Below are positions 26,339 through 36,400 of a stretch of 64,000 nt of DNA, one piece after another. Made by a program: the position numbers and the translations under genes. Under the pieces are notes generated by a model, which saw only the letters and a program-made list of their open reading frames with translations, did no database searches and was not told where the DNA came from. The stretch is from Isosphaeraceae bacterium EP7 (GTDB lineage: Bacteria; Planctomycetota; Planctomycetia; Isosphaerales; Isosphaeraceae), in assembly GCA_038400315.1 (NCBI GenBank), contig CP151667.1, positions 6,335,174 to 6,399,173 on the forward strand, given 5' to 3'. Every line of letters starts with the position of its first letter. Position 1 is the stretch's first letter.

Positions 26339-27919
26339 ATGTCCGAACGCCGGAATCTGTGGGCGGTGGTGGCCCTGGCCGCCACCCTGCACCTGGCCGG
26401 CATGGCAAGGTCGCCCCTGCCCGCGCAGGACGGCCTGAAGTTCATCCGGGTCGCCCGAGAATTCCAGACAGGGCCCTGGGTCGACGCCGTCCGCGGCTCC
26501 GACGCCCACCCGCTCTACCCCGCCTTGATCGCCCTGGCCGAGCCCGTCGTCAGGCCCTTCACCGGCGCGGGGCCCGACGCCTGGCGCATCGCGGCGCAAG
26601 TCGTCTCGGTCCTCGCGGCACTGGCCGCACTCTTCCCGCTGCACGCGCTGGCCCGTTCGCTCTTCGACGAACGGACGGCCGACGTGGCCACCTTCTTCGC
26701 ATCGGTGGTGCCCATCTGCTCCGAGCTGGGGCACGACACGCTGGCCGACAGCGTCACGCTGCTGGGAGTGCTCTGGTCCGTCTGTCTGGCCGAGCGCGGC
26801 CTGCGCACGGGCTCGATCCGCTGCCTGATTCTGAGCGGCCTTGCCGCGGGCCTCGCCTACCTGGCACGCCCCGAGGCCATCATCGTCCCGCTGGCCATTG
26901 CCTTCGCCGCGGCGATCACGATCGCCGCCCGGGCCTGGCGAGGCCGGGACGAAGGGGCCCCCCGCCCCGCGTTCCTCATGCCGCTCGCCGGCCTGGCGTT
27001 CGCCTTCTTCGCGGTAATCGGCTCGTATGCGGCGGTGAAGGGCGAGGTCTCCGAGAAGCTGGCGATCCGAGGCGCCCTGGGCCTGGCCCCGAGCTACCTG
27101 ACATCGAAGAATGCCGCTCCGCCACTTCCCGCCGGCCTCGACGACGCCCGCTGGGACTTCTCGCCCAAGGAAGAATCGGGCGACGACGCCTACGTCGGCA
27201 GGCCGCTGGCCGCCGCGTCCCAAATCATGGGCCACTGGGCCGACGAGATGGGCTATGCGCTGCTGGCCCTGGGCCTGCTCGGCCTGGTCTTCGCCAGGTC
27301 AGGGCCCGGCTGGGTCCTTGTCGCGTCCACGCTCGTCCTGTTCCTCGCCGCCCTGACCCGACACGCCACCGTCCTCGGATATGTCTCGGGAAGGCATCTG
27401 CTGATTCCCGTTGCACTCGCGCTCCCCTGGACGGGCGCCGGCTATGCCTGGTTCACGCGGTCCTGCGCCATCAAGCTGGGTCTGAACACCGAGAACACCC
27501 CCGGCCGTCGGCGTGTGATGATGGTGATGGGGGTTGCCCTGGCCGTCGCCGTGGCCGCGCTGCGACCCGGGCATGCCAACCGCTGGGGCCACCAGGCCGC
27601 GGGGCACTGGTTGGCTGGCAATGCCGGGTCCGCATCGGCGGTGCTCGACACCCGGGGCTGGGCGGGCTTCGTCTCGGGCCGAGAGGCCTACGATTACTGG
27701 CACGTCCGGCAGGCGCTCGCCGACCCGAAGCTGGACTACCTGGTGGTGGGGGCCGACGAACTGGCCGCCGACAGCCCCAGGGCCGAGACCCTGCGGGCGA
27801 TGGTCGCCCACGGTGCCGAGCCCGCCGCGTCGTTCCCTTCGCGGCGGGGTGGCACATCCGCGGGCGTTCACGTCTACAAATTCCGCAAGCCGGCCTCGTG
27901 GGAGACCCTCCGTCGATGA
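26339..27919 (+). CDS. GT-C type membrane glycosyltransferase (GT39/ArnT-like)
   Basis: 526 residues with about ten hydrophobic helices up to residue 410 and a short soluble C-terminal domain. The first loop after helix 1 (residues 30-55) contains acidic residues (QDGLKFIRVARE, then RGSDAHPLYP) at the place of the catalytic DxD/DE of GT-C enzymes, and the layout matches lipid-phosphate-sugar-dependent transferases of the ArnT/PMT kind. It probably adds a sugar from a polyprenyl carrier on the periplasmic side. GGGAGGACC precedes the ATG. The next gene overlaps by 4 bp. Confidence 0.75.
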   Translation: MSERRNLWAVVALAATLHLAGMARSPLPAQDGLKFIRVAREFQTGPWVDAVRGSDAHPLYPALIALAEPVVRPFTGAGPDAWRIAAQVVSVLAALAALFPLHALARSLFDERTADVATFFASVVPICSELGHDTLADSVTLLGVLWSVCLAERGLRTGSIRCLILSGLAAGLAYLARPEAIIVPLAIAFAAAITIAARAWRGRDEGAPRPAFLMPLAGLAFAFFAVIGSYAAVKGEVSEKLAIRGALGLAPSYLTSKNAAPPLPAGLDDARWDFSPKEESGDDAYVGRPLAAASQIMGHWADEMGYALLALGLLGLVFARSGPGWVLVASTLVLFLAALTRHATVLGYVSGRHLLIPVALALPWTGAGYAWFTRSCAIKLGLNTENTPGRRRVMMVMGVALAVAVAALRPGHANRWGHQAAGHWLAGNAGSASAVLDTRGWAGFVSGREAYDYWHVRQALADPKLDYLVVGADELAADSPRAETLRAMVAHGAEPAASFPSRRGGTSAGVHVYKFRKPASWETLRR

Positions 27920-28788
27920 ACCACGGATCGTTCTTCGCGAGGCTGTTCCGCGGCTCCCGCTGGGCCTGGCAATCCGATCGCCACGTGGCCTCGCTGCCGG
28001 TGGACCTCGATGCGACGGTGATGGGCCTGCAAGCCCGCGACCGCCTGCACGAGAAGCAGGGCCGGTCCACGGCTCGCGTCGTCTTCAGGGCCGATTCGGG
28101 CGAGGCGCTGCCCACCTATCTGAAACGGCACTACTCGCTCCCCTGGCCCGAGCGGCTGAGCGCCCTGCTGAATCCGGCGGGCCGCCACTCGCCCGCCACG
28201 GCCGAGTTCGCGCACCTGGAGCACGCCCGATCGCTGGGCGTGCCCGTGCCCGAGGTCGTCGCGGCCGGCGAACGAATCGGCCCCTGGGGACGGCTGGAGA
28301 GCTACCTGATCGTCGCCGAGCTGACCGGCTCCGACGAGCTGAACCTGATCATCCCCAGGCTCGCGGCGCAGCTCGATCCCGAAACCTTCGCCCGCTCGAA
28401 GCGGCTTATCATCGCCCGCATGGCCGAGCTGACGGCGCGGCTGCACGCGGACCATTGCTTCCATAAAGACCTCTACCTCTGTCACTTCTACCTTGACCCG
28501 GCCACGGCCACCATGGAGCCCCCTGCCCTGTCGGTCATCGACCTGCACCGGATGGGCAGGCATCGGTGGACGGCCTGGCGCTGGCGTACCAAGGACCTGG
28601 CCCAGCTCCTCTTCTCGACCCGCGGGGTCGTCGGGATCAATGGCCGAGACATCCTGAGATTCTGGAAGCATTACAGGGCGTGGGCCGAGCCCCGGCGGCC
28701 GCACTGGCAGGCGGAAATGATCCGACGCAAGGCCGGCCGCTACGAGCGGCACAATGCCGGCCCCGATCGGGTCGGGGGGTCGAATTAG
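27916..28788 (+). CDS. LPS core kinase-like protein (WaaP/InaA, Kdo kinase family)
   Basis: 290 residues of the eukaryotic-like kinase fold. The catalytic loop is HKDLYLCHFYLD and the Mg-binding aspartate is in VIDLHRM; a lysine in TYLKRHYSLPW is the likely ATP-phosphate ligand. These are the hallmarks of the WaaP/KdkA/InaA group, which phosphorylates LPS core heptose or Kdo. Its start overlaps the stop of the GT-C gene (ATGA) and the next gene begins 1 bp after its stop, so it is deep in the operon. Exact acceptor sugar is unknown. Confidence 0.85.
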   Translation: MNHGSFFARLFRGSRWAWQSDRHVASLPVDLDATVMGLQARDRLHEKQGRSTARVVFRADSGEALPTYLKRHYSLPWPERLSALLNPAGRHSPATAEFAHLEHARSLGVPVPEVVAAGERIGPWGRLESYLIVAELTGSDELNLIIPRLAAQLDPETFARSKRLIIARMAELTARLHADHCFHKDLYLCHFYLDPATATMEPPALSVIDLHRMGRHRWTAWRWRTKDLAQLLFSTRGVVGINGRDILRFWKHYRAWAEPRRPHWQAEMIRRKAGRYERHNAGPDRVGGSN

Positions 28789-28789
28789 A

Positions 28790-30034
28790 ATGCGACTTGC
28801 CTTGACCTATCAGAGAGTCGATCCGAGCCGGGGCGGGGCCGAGACCTACGCGGTCGACCTCTGCCACCGCCTGATCCGGGCGGGCCACGACCTGACGCTG
28901 TACGCCGACAGCTGGCGCGACAACGTGCTCCCCCCCGAGGTGCGCACCGTCCGCGTTCCCGCCAGGGGGCCCAACAAGCTGGCGCGGATCTGGAACTTCG
29001 GCGTCGCCAGCGAGGCCGCGCTGATCGCCGCCCACCACGACTGCTCCGTCGGGCTGATCAACACCTGGCACCAGGACGTGATCATTCCCCAGGGTGGCGT
29101 GCATCCCGGCAGCCTCGAGGCCAACGCCCGGCGGTTCGCCCCCGGCTGGAGACGGCGGGCCTACGTCGCGGCCAAGAAGGCCAACCCCAAGTGGTGGGTG
29201 TATCGGGCCATCGAGCAACGTCAATATGATCCCGCGCGTGCCACGCGCATCGTGGCCGTGAGCCGGATGGTCGAGAACCACCTGGAGCGCCACCACCGCG
29301 TCGACCACTCCCGCGTGACGGTCATCCCCAACGCGATCGATCCCGACCGCCTGCTGGTCCCCGATCCCGCCGCCGCACGCCGCGCATTCAGGGCCGAGCA
29401 CGGCATCGCCGAGGGCGACCTGACCTGCCTGTTCCTGGCCCACAACTTCTGGCTGAAGGGCCTGAAGCCGCTGATGGAAGCCCTGGCCTTGCGCAAGCGG
29501 CGCGACCCCGCCGGCCGGCCGATGACGCTCCTCGTCTGCGGTGGCGGCACCATCGCGCCGTTCCGCGCCATGGCCGAGAAGCTCGGCCTGGCCGACTCGG
29601 TGAGGCTGGTCGGGTTCGTCGACGACATCCGCGCCGCCTTCCACGCGGCCGACTTCTTCACGCTCCCGAGCTACTACGACCCCTGCTCGCTCGTCGTCTT
29701 CGAGGCCCTGTCCTGCGGCCTGCCGGTCATCACGACAGGCTGCAACGGGGCCGGCGAGGTGCTGACCGAGGGGCGCGAAGGATTCGTCATCAACACGCCC
29801 GAGGCCGTCGCCCACCTGGCCGATGCCCTCGACGGCATGGTCGACGACCATCGCCGCGCGGCCATGTCCGAGGCGGCCCTGAGACTGGGTCGCGAACAAT
29901 CGATCGGCCGGCATGTGTCCAGGCTCATCGAGGTCTTCGAATCCGTCGCCGCCGACCGCCGGGCCGGGCGGAGGGCGTGCTGCACCCCGCACTCGGCGGC
30001 CAGACTCGGGTCGGGCGTCATACGCGACCATTGA
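28790..30034 (+). CDS. Glycosyltransferase family 4
   Basis: 414 residues with the GT-B fold. The N-terminal MRLALTYQRVDPSRGGAETY supplies the Gly-rich acceptor loop, and the C-terminal ExFGxxxxE equivalent is seen as YDPCSLVVFEALSCGLPVIT with the flanking loop NGAGEVLTEG. It resembles WaaG-type LPS core glucosyltransferases. It should add a hexose from a nucleotide sugar to the growing core oligosaccharide. The last ~30 residues (Arg/Ala-rich) are poorly conserved in appearance. Confidence 0.88.
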   Translation: MRLALTYQRVDPSRGGAETYAVDLCHRLIRAGHDLTLYADSWRDNVLPPEVRTVRVPARGPNKLARIWNFGVASEAALIAAHHDCSVGLINTWHQDVIIPQGGVHPGSLEANARRFAPGWRRRAYVAAKKANPKWWVYRAIEQRQYDPARATRIVAVSRMVENHLERHHRVDHSRVTVIPNAIDPDRLLVPDPAAARRAFRAEHGIAEGDLTCLFLAHNFWLKGLKPLMEALALRKRRDPAGRPMTLLVCGGGTIAPFRAMAEKLGLADSVRLVGFVDDIRAAFHAADFFTLPSYYDPCSLVVFEALSCGLPVITTGCNGAGEVLTEGREGFVINTPEAVAHLADALDGMVDDHRRAAMSEAALRLGREQSIGRHVSRLIEVFESVAADRRAGRRACCTPHSAARLGSGVIRDH

Positions 30035-30098
30035 CGACGGCCGGCCCGACCACCCGTCGGGCCGGGCTGTTCGTCCCATGCAGAAGGAGTTGCGCACG

Positions 30099-30890
30099 AT
30101 GCGATCGATCATCCTGGCCGGCGGAAAAGGGACGAGACTCAGGCCGTTCACCGCGGTCTTCCCCAAGCCCTTGATGCCGCTCGGCGAGCACGACCCCATG
30201 CCCATCATGGAGGTGGTCATCCGCCAGCTCGCGCGCCACGGGCTCGGCGAGATCTCGGTGATCACGGGCTACCTCACCGAGCTCATCGAGGCCTTCTTCG
30301 GCGATGGCCACAAGTTTGGCGCGACCGTGGAGTATCGTCGCGAGGTCACTCCCCTGGGAACCGCCGGCGGCTTGACCCTGCTGGAACGCCCTGCGGAGCC
30401 GGTCCTGGTCATCAACGGAGACATCCTGACCACGCTCGACTTCGGCCGTATGATGAGGTTCCATCGCGAGCGCGGGGCCGCGGCAACAATCGCGTCTTAC
30501 CCGCGCGAGGTGAAGATCGACTTCGGCGTGCTGGAGTTCGGCGACGACCCTCACGTGCTCGCCGGCTACCGGGAAAAACCCGAGTACTCGTTCCAGGTGA
30601 GCATGGGCATCTACATCCTCGACCCATCGGCCTGGGACTATCTGATCCCCGGCGAGCCCCTCGGCATGCCCGACCTGCTCGAACGGATGCGCGGCGACGG
30701 CCGCCCGGTCCATTGCTTCCGCCAGCCCTGCGACTGGCTGGATATCGGCCGGCACGACGACTACGCCACGGCCAACGAGATGTTCGAGGCGCGTCGGGCC
30801 CAGTTCCTCGGCGAGACGCCCACCTCGGCGATTCCCGCGCCACACCTGTCGACGGTCGCCTCGCGGGCCAAGGTAGGGCGCGACCTGTGA
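30099..30890 (+). CDS. Sugar-1-phosphate nucleotidyltransferase
   Basis: 263 residues with the signature LAGGKGTRLRPFT followed by PKPLMPLG, then NGDILTTLDF (metal-binding Asp) and EKPEYSFQVSMGIYI. The size matches short NDP-sugar pyrophosphorylases such as mannose-1-phosphate guanylyltransferase-like and HddC/RfbF-like enzymes. It activates a hexose or heptose phosphate for the transferases of this cluster; the base specificity cannot be read. The ATG at 30099 is 9 nt after AAGGAG (30084-30089); the ATG at 30078 would bury that site. The stop overlaps the next start (GTGA). Confidence 0.88.
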   Translation: MRSIILAGGKGTRLRPFTAVFPKPLMPLGEHDPMPIMEVVIRQLARHGLGEISVITGYLTELIEAFFGDGHKFGATVEYRREVTPLGTAGGLTLLERPAEPVLVINGDILTTLDFGRMMRFHRERGAAATIASYPREVKIDFGVLEFGDDPHVLAGYREKPEYSFQVSMGIYILDPSAWDYLIPGEPLGMPDLLERMRGDGRPVHCFRQPCDWLDIGRHDDYATANEMFEARRAQFLGETPTSAIPAPHLSTVASRAKVGRDL

Positions 30891-32626
30891 ACGGACAAGC
30901 GACGGCAACCGGCCTCGTCCTCGTCGGCTACCTGATCGGCTCGATCCCGTTCGGACTGCTGGTGGCGATGCTGGTGCGCGGGGTGGACATCAGGACGGTG
31001 GGATCGGGGAACATCGGTGCGACGAACGTCGGCCGATTGCTCGGCTTCCGCTACTTCGTTCTCGTCTTCCTGCTCGACGCGCTCAAGGGATTCGCCCCGG
31101 CCTATCTCGCGGCGAAGCTGATGGGACCGACCTGGCCGTCGGTCCCGGTGCTCACCGCGCTGGCGGCGATCCTGGGACATACCTTCCCCATCTACCTGCG
31201 ACTGCGCGGTGGCAAAGGGGTGGCGACGAGCCTGGGCGCGGTCTTCGCGCTCGACCCCGTGGCGGCGGGGTCGGCAGCCTGTGCCTTCATCGTCATCCTG
31301 TCGGCCTGCCGCTACGTCTCGATCTCTTCGCTGCTGGCAGGGCTGGCGTTCGCCCTGGTCCACTTCCAGCGGTCGAAGGCCCCCTGGTCGCCCGAGGAAA
31401 TCGCCATGAGTTCGGTGACACTGGGCCTGCTGGGCCTGCTTGTGGTCAAGCACAGGTCGAACCTGGTCCGGGTCGCCGCCGGGACCGAGCCCAAGGTGAC
31501 GCTGGGACGCAAGCGTGCAAGGCCCAGCGGTCGCGCGGCGGTTTTCGTCGTCCTGGGGCTGGCCGGCCTGGTCGCCTTGGGCTTGCTCGCCTCGCACGCT
31601 TCGAAGGTCGAGGTCCTCGACCTGGGTTCGTGCACGCTCAAGCAGGTGGCACGCGTGGCCACCGGCCATCAGCGTGCCGAGCGCGTGGCCTTCGGCGACG
31701 GCGGCCGGGTCCTGATGGTCACCTGCCCGAGATATAACCGCGTGGTCCTCTACCGCGTGACCGACGATGACTCTCTGGAGCCGATACGCGATGTGGCCCT
31801 GGAAGGTCGGCCGATGGCCCTGGCCGCCGGCGCCGACCGCTTCTATATCCTCCAGCGCCCGCACGGAGACGCCCGGCACATCGAGGAAGCCTGGTGGGAG
31901 ACCTTCGGCTTCGACGGCCTGAAGGTCGGATCGAGGGTCCGGGTCGGCTTCGATCCCGACGACATCGCGCTGGTGGACGAAGGGCGCAAGGCCCTGGTCC
32001 TGACCTCGGGCCGCGCCGAGGGCGAGGCCAATCGACCATCCCCCGCGCTGACGGTGTATGACCTGACCAACGCTGTCCACGCGAGGGTCATCTCCCGGAT
32101 GGAGTTCAACGGGCCGAAGGACGATCCCGAGCGGCTGAGCCTCTCGACCACCGGACAGCGCCTGGCCGTGACCTTACGTGGGACGGAGGAAGTCGCCGCA
32201 ATCGACCTGTCCGACGCCGCCAAGCCGACGATCGTCGGCCGCTGGCCGATCCCGCCGAACGGAATTCCTTATGTGTCGGCGCAAGGCAGTGAGCGGATCG
32301 TGATGCCGATCGACGAGCAAGGTGAGAGCCTCTGGCTGACCCCGGGCGGCGAGGGGGCGGGACCTTATTTCGTGCGGACCGACCCCGTGGACTCGGTGCT
32401 CGAGGTGGTCGACGCCACGCGCCGGGTCAAGCTCGGACGCCTGCCACTGCGGGGGGCGATGAACCTCGGCTCGATCCGGCCGCTGGGCCTGGCCGCATCG
32501 CCCAGGCGAGGCTTGCTCGCCGTGGCCGGCCGCGACGGCGGGGCCGTTCACCTGCTCAAATTCGAGTCGGCCCGCGGCCCTGCACTGGCCGAAGGCACCC
32601 GCAGTGATGTGACATTGGCTCGGTAG
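30887..32626 (+). CDS. plsY: PlsY acyltransferase fused to a predicted beta-propeller domain
   Basis: 579 residues. Residues 1-205 are a complete PlsY: SIPFG near 19, motif 1 GSGNIGATN (39-47), motif 2 GGKGVAT (108-114) and motif 3 HRSNLVRVAAGTE (189-201). PlsY transfers an acyl group from acyl phosphate to glycerol 3-phosphate in the inner membrane. Normal PlsY stops at about 200 residues. Here an extra membrane helix (216-236) leads to ~340 residues of repeating beta-strand blocks (GHQRAERVAFGDGGRVLMVT; LSTTGQRLAVTL; GLAASPRRGLLAVAGRDGGA) that look like a beta-propeller, likely periplasmic. The GTG start overlaps the upstream stop. Confidence 0.88.
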   Translation: MNGQATATGLVLVGYLIGSIPFGLLVAMLVRGVDIRTVGSGNIGATNVGRLLGFRYFVLVFLLDALKGFAPAYLAAKLMGPTWPSVPVLTALAAILGHTFPIYLRLRGGKGVATSLGAVFALDPVAAGSAACAFIVILSACRYVSISSLLAGLAFALVHFQRSKAPWSPEEIAMSSVTLGLLGLLVVKHRSNLVRVAAGTEPKVTLGRKRARPSGRAAVFVVLGLAGLVALGLLASHASKVEVLDLGSCTLKQVARVATGHQRAERVAFGDGGRVLMVTCPRYNRVVLYRVTDDDSLEPIRDVALEGRPMALAAGADRFYILQRPHGDARHIEEAWWETFGFDGLKVGSRVRVGFDPDDIALVDEGRKALVLTSGRAEGEANRPSPALTVYDLTNAVHARVISRMEFNGPKDDPERLSLSTTGQRLAVTLRGTEEVAAIDLSDAAKPTIVGRWPIPPNGIPYVSAQGSERIVMPIDEQGESLWLTPGGEGAGPYFVRTDPVDSVLEVVDATRRVKLGRLPLRGAMNLGSIRPLGLAASPRRGLLAVAGRDGGAVHLLKFESARGPALAEGTRSDVTLAR

Positions 32627-32641
32627 AAACGGCGGTTCTTG

Positions 32642-32674
32642 CGCGAGGGCGGAGCCGTAATTCTCCCCCTCGCG
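32642..32674 (+). terminator. Possible hairpin closing the envelope operon
   Basis: CGCGAGGG (32642-32649) and CCCTCGCG (32667-32674) form a perfect 8-bp stem with a 17-nt loop, 16 bp after the PlsY-fusion stop. No U-run; call rests on position. Confidence 0.4.
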
Positions 32675-32794
32675 TCGCCGTGCGCCTGGCTCGCATCACC
32701 GCCGAGGCTTGGTCCCGGCGGGCGGTGCGATTAGAATGGGACGATGATGCGGCTCCGCTTTCACGCGCGAGACGCCTCGCCCCGAGGCCACACC

Positions 32795-33406
32795 ATGCAC
32801 TCGACCGCCGAAAAGCCACCCTTGTTCTGCCCCCGCTGCCGACGCGCCGCTCGGGACGAGCGAGGGAAGGGCCTTTGCAGCCAGTGCGGAGACTCGCTCC
32901 AGCCTCAGGGTTATTGCGAAGTCTGCGAGAGCTTCTGGCCGCAGGCGGCCGGGTTCGAATGCCCCAAGCATGAGATTGCGCTCGTCGATTCGGCGCCAGG
33001 TCCGCTGATAACCGAGGTCCCTCCGGAGGGGTTGCGGCTCGTCACCGTCGGCGTATACCACATGCCCTACGAGGCCGAGACGCGACGGAGCCGTCTGGAG
33101 GCCGAGGGGGTGCCGACGTTCCTGGAAGGGGCGCGAATGGGGGCCATGAAGCCCTACGGCGGCGCCACGGGTGGGATCAAACTGCAAGTCCCGCTCGCCT
33201 ATCAGGACGAGGCCCGCATCCTCCTGGCGCAGAGCTGGGCCCCCCCGCGCTACCCGGACGACGACCTGGACGACGCCTGGGATGACCTGGAGCCGGACCC
33301 AAACGCCACCCACGACGAGCAGGCCCACTGGATTGCCTGGCCCCTCATCGCAGTCGTCATCTTCACGGCTTTGGTCGTGCTGATGAGGCTTCTGAGGGGG
33401 GCGTGA
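32795..33406 (+). CDS. Zinc-ribbon and DUF2007 domain protein with C-terminal membrane anchor
   Basis: 203 residues. The N-terminus has three CxxC pairs (CPRC, CSQC, CEVC) and a lone CPKH, forming two zinc ribbons in residues 10-60. Residues 80-145 match DUF2007, a small signal-transducer-like domain (VGVYHMPYEAETRRSRLEAE, then AYQDEARILL). One membrane helix ends the protein (about 182-199). Function unknown; DUF2007 proteins are thought to bind ligands or partners. The last 44 bp overlap the 3' end of the convergent cytochrome gene. The ATG at 32795 is used; one at 32744 is possible. Confidence 0.75.
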   Translation: MHSTAEKPPLFCPRCRRAARDERGKGLCSQCGDSLQPQGYCEVCESFWPQAAGFECPKHEIALVDSAPGPLITEVPPEGLRLVTVGVYHMPYEAETRRSRLEAEGVPTFLEGARMGAMKPYGGATGGIKLQVPLAYQDEARILLAQSWAPPRYPDDDLDDAWDDLEPDPNATHDEQAHWIAWPLIAVVIFTALVVLMRLLRGA

Positions 33407-36400
33407 TCCGCCTGTAAATGGGATCGGTCGGGTCGTCGGAGACCGTCCAGACCTTGCCGTTGCGCAAGTACATCCGCCGCTGCTCCTCGCCGCTGAGGGG
33501 CCTGGCCCCGACCCGGCCGAAGACGGCGAGTTGGTTGCCGCTCTCGTCGACCGCGCGGTCCCGGTCCATCCCCTTAGAAACCGCGAGTGCATTGCCGCCT
33601 CGGGGCATCTTGTAGGTGGCCACAAGCTGGGGCGTGGGCCTGGGGGTGAAGCCGTCATTGCCGGGGGTCTCGGGGCCGGTCAACTGCACGATACGCAGGC
33701 CGTTCTTGCCATCGGCCAGGTAGGCGAAGACGCTGACGTAGGTGATGCCCAGCTTCACGTCATTCAGGTCATTGATGGCCCCCGCGGCGTCATAGACCTG
33801 CTCGATGAACGGCCGCTCGGGGTTCTCGACGTCGAGGATGACGAGCCCCTGCTTGCCGGCGGAGACGTAGGCACGCGTTCGCGCGACATAGACGCTTCGG
33901 GCGTCGGCCAGGGGGAGGGAGGCGACGGGCCGGGGATGGGCCAGGTCGGTGACGTCGAGGACTTTGACCCCTTCCGCGTCGCAGGCGAACGCATAGCGGA
34001 ACTGGACCGCGACGGCCTTCGCATGATTCAACGGGACGACCGAAGTGACCCGAGGCTTGGACGGGTCGTCGATCGAGACGACGACAAGGCCGGCGTCGCA
34101 CGAGATGTAGGCGTAGGTCCCGACGATCGTGAGGCCGCGGGCGCCCTTGAGGATGTCGTCGGGGTTGAACGTCACGTCGCGTTTGAGGAAGTTGTTGAGC
34201 GGGTTGCCGTCGAGCAGCGTCGCGGCGCCGACGATAATGAGGCCCTCATACTTATCTGCCACGTAGATCGACCCGTACATCGGGTGCACGCGCCCTTCCT
34301 TGTTCTCGGGAAGATGCGTGCGCGTGGGGTCGGGGACCAGGGTGGAGGGGGCAGCGACGGCGGTGGCGTACATGGTCTTCACGAAGAATTTCTGGCCGAG
34401 CGGCGAGACAGGAGCGGTGGTCGTGCGCTCGGAGAACCCTTTGTTGTCGATGAACGCGACGTCGAAGATGCGCAGGCCCCCCTCGCCGCAGGCGGCGTAG
34501 GCATACTCCCCTCGCATCTGGACGGAGAGGACCTCGGCCTTTTGCAACGGATGGAGCAACGCCTGCGCGACATCGGAACCGCGATGGCGGTGGGCTTCGT
34601 GCAGCTCGCGGCCCTCCTCGACGTGCTTGGCATACCGATCAGGGAACGCGAGCTTGTGCAGGTGGCTGCCGAAGACGGCCTGCGGCTCGTCGCGCTCGGT
34701 GGCCTCGACCGCGAGCAAGCCATGCTCGCCCGACGCGACCCAGGCATAGCGGCCGATGAAGTTGAGGTAGTTGGTCCCCTGCATCAGCAGCTGCGCCATG
34801 ATGGCGTTGTTGTCATTCTTGCCCGAGACGTGGCAGTCGGTGCACATCTTGGTCTCGTGCGCCCCGGCGTCGCGTACGGTATGGGGCACGTTGGTGCTGA
34901 AGGAGAGGCCGCTGAACCCCTCGGCCGAGATCGTCTGCTGCTGGACGTAGATGCTCTCGCGGTTGCCGTTATACGAGCCCACGTGGATGGCGCAGCTCGA
35001 ACGCGCCGGGCCGATGCGGTTGCCGGTCACGTCGCCATCGCGGGCGAGCATATAGACGTCGTCGCGCAAGGTCTGGAAGTTGTAATTGACGTAGTTGCGG
35101 GAGACGTCGCCGCTGTTGTGCAGGTCCGGCATCTTCATGTTCGCCTTCTGCGGCAGGTGGCACCCGTAGCACGACGGATTCCAGCCGGAGTGGCATGAGA
35201 TGCAGCTCATCTGCTCGTCGCGATGGGCACACTGGCTGGCATCGCCGAGCCCATCGACGCTGCGGGGGCGATCGCCCCAGATCAGACGATTCTCGGGCGA
35301 GTTGAGGTCGAACCGGACGGTCTTGGCCAGGTGCGACTTGGCGTTGTAATCGACGTGCCCCGGGGAGACCGAGTCGACCGTCTGCACGACGCGCCACGAC
35401 CGATCCTTCTCGACCATCGAATTCTGGATGATCTCATCCCCTCGTCGCTCGAATCTGCGCCTGCCGAACGGAGTGCGCAATGACGCCAGGTCCATCCCAC
35501 CTTCGGGGGAGGCGGGCCCCGATGACTTGAGATTGGGCCGCTCGCTGGCCGTGCCGTGGCAATCCTTGCAGCCGATCTCGATGGCGTTGCGCACCTCGCC
35601 GTAGAGCTTGCCGTTGCCGTGGGCGCTCACCTGGAAATGGCAGTCAACGCAGTGCATCCCCTTCTCCATGTGGATATCCATCATGTGAAGCGGGATGTCG
35701 GGTCGGGTCTCGTCCTTGCCGTGTTCGACCTCTTGCTTCGTCGGCGGCAGCATCGCGGCCATCAGCTTGGCGGTGGTCACGTCGTCGATGACCGCGCCCT
35801 TGCTGTCGAGGAGCTGTCCCTTGCGATCCTGCTTGAAGACCGACCGGTATACCCAGCCGTGGCCGTGGAAATCGGCGAACTGGGTGTGCTTGAGGTAGGG
35901 ATTCAGCGAGGTGATGTTCTCCAGGAACTTGGGGTCGGACCAGAGGCCGCGGGCCGACGCCTCGTCGGGGTTGGACATCGCCGCGCGGACGATCTCCTCG
36001 GCGGTCGGGTCCTTGGCCTTCTTGGGATACATCAGCTCGCCGTCGGTCTCGTTGTCCCACCACATATAGCCGACATAGCTGTTCATCACGGTCGTGCCGG
36101 GATGGATATGGCAGGTGAGGCACTGGCTGGTTGGCGGGGCGGTGATGAACTTGTGCTCGATGGGGTGGCCCGGCTGATTCTTGGGGATCATCGGGTCGGT
36201 CGAGAAGCTCGTCCCCTTGTTGCCGAACCGATAATAGGACTCGCTGGAATGGACCGGGGATCGGTCGTTGGCATACATGACATGGCAGGCGGTGCAGCCG
36301 CTGGACCGATAATCGCCCGCGTGATCGTTGGTGCCCAGGAAGTTGAGCGTGGGGTCGAGAAGCCGCGTCTTCTGCAGGCCGATGAAGACGGGGTCGGTCC

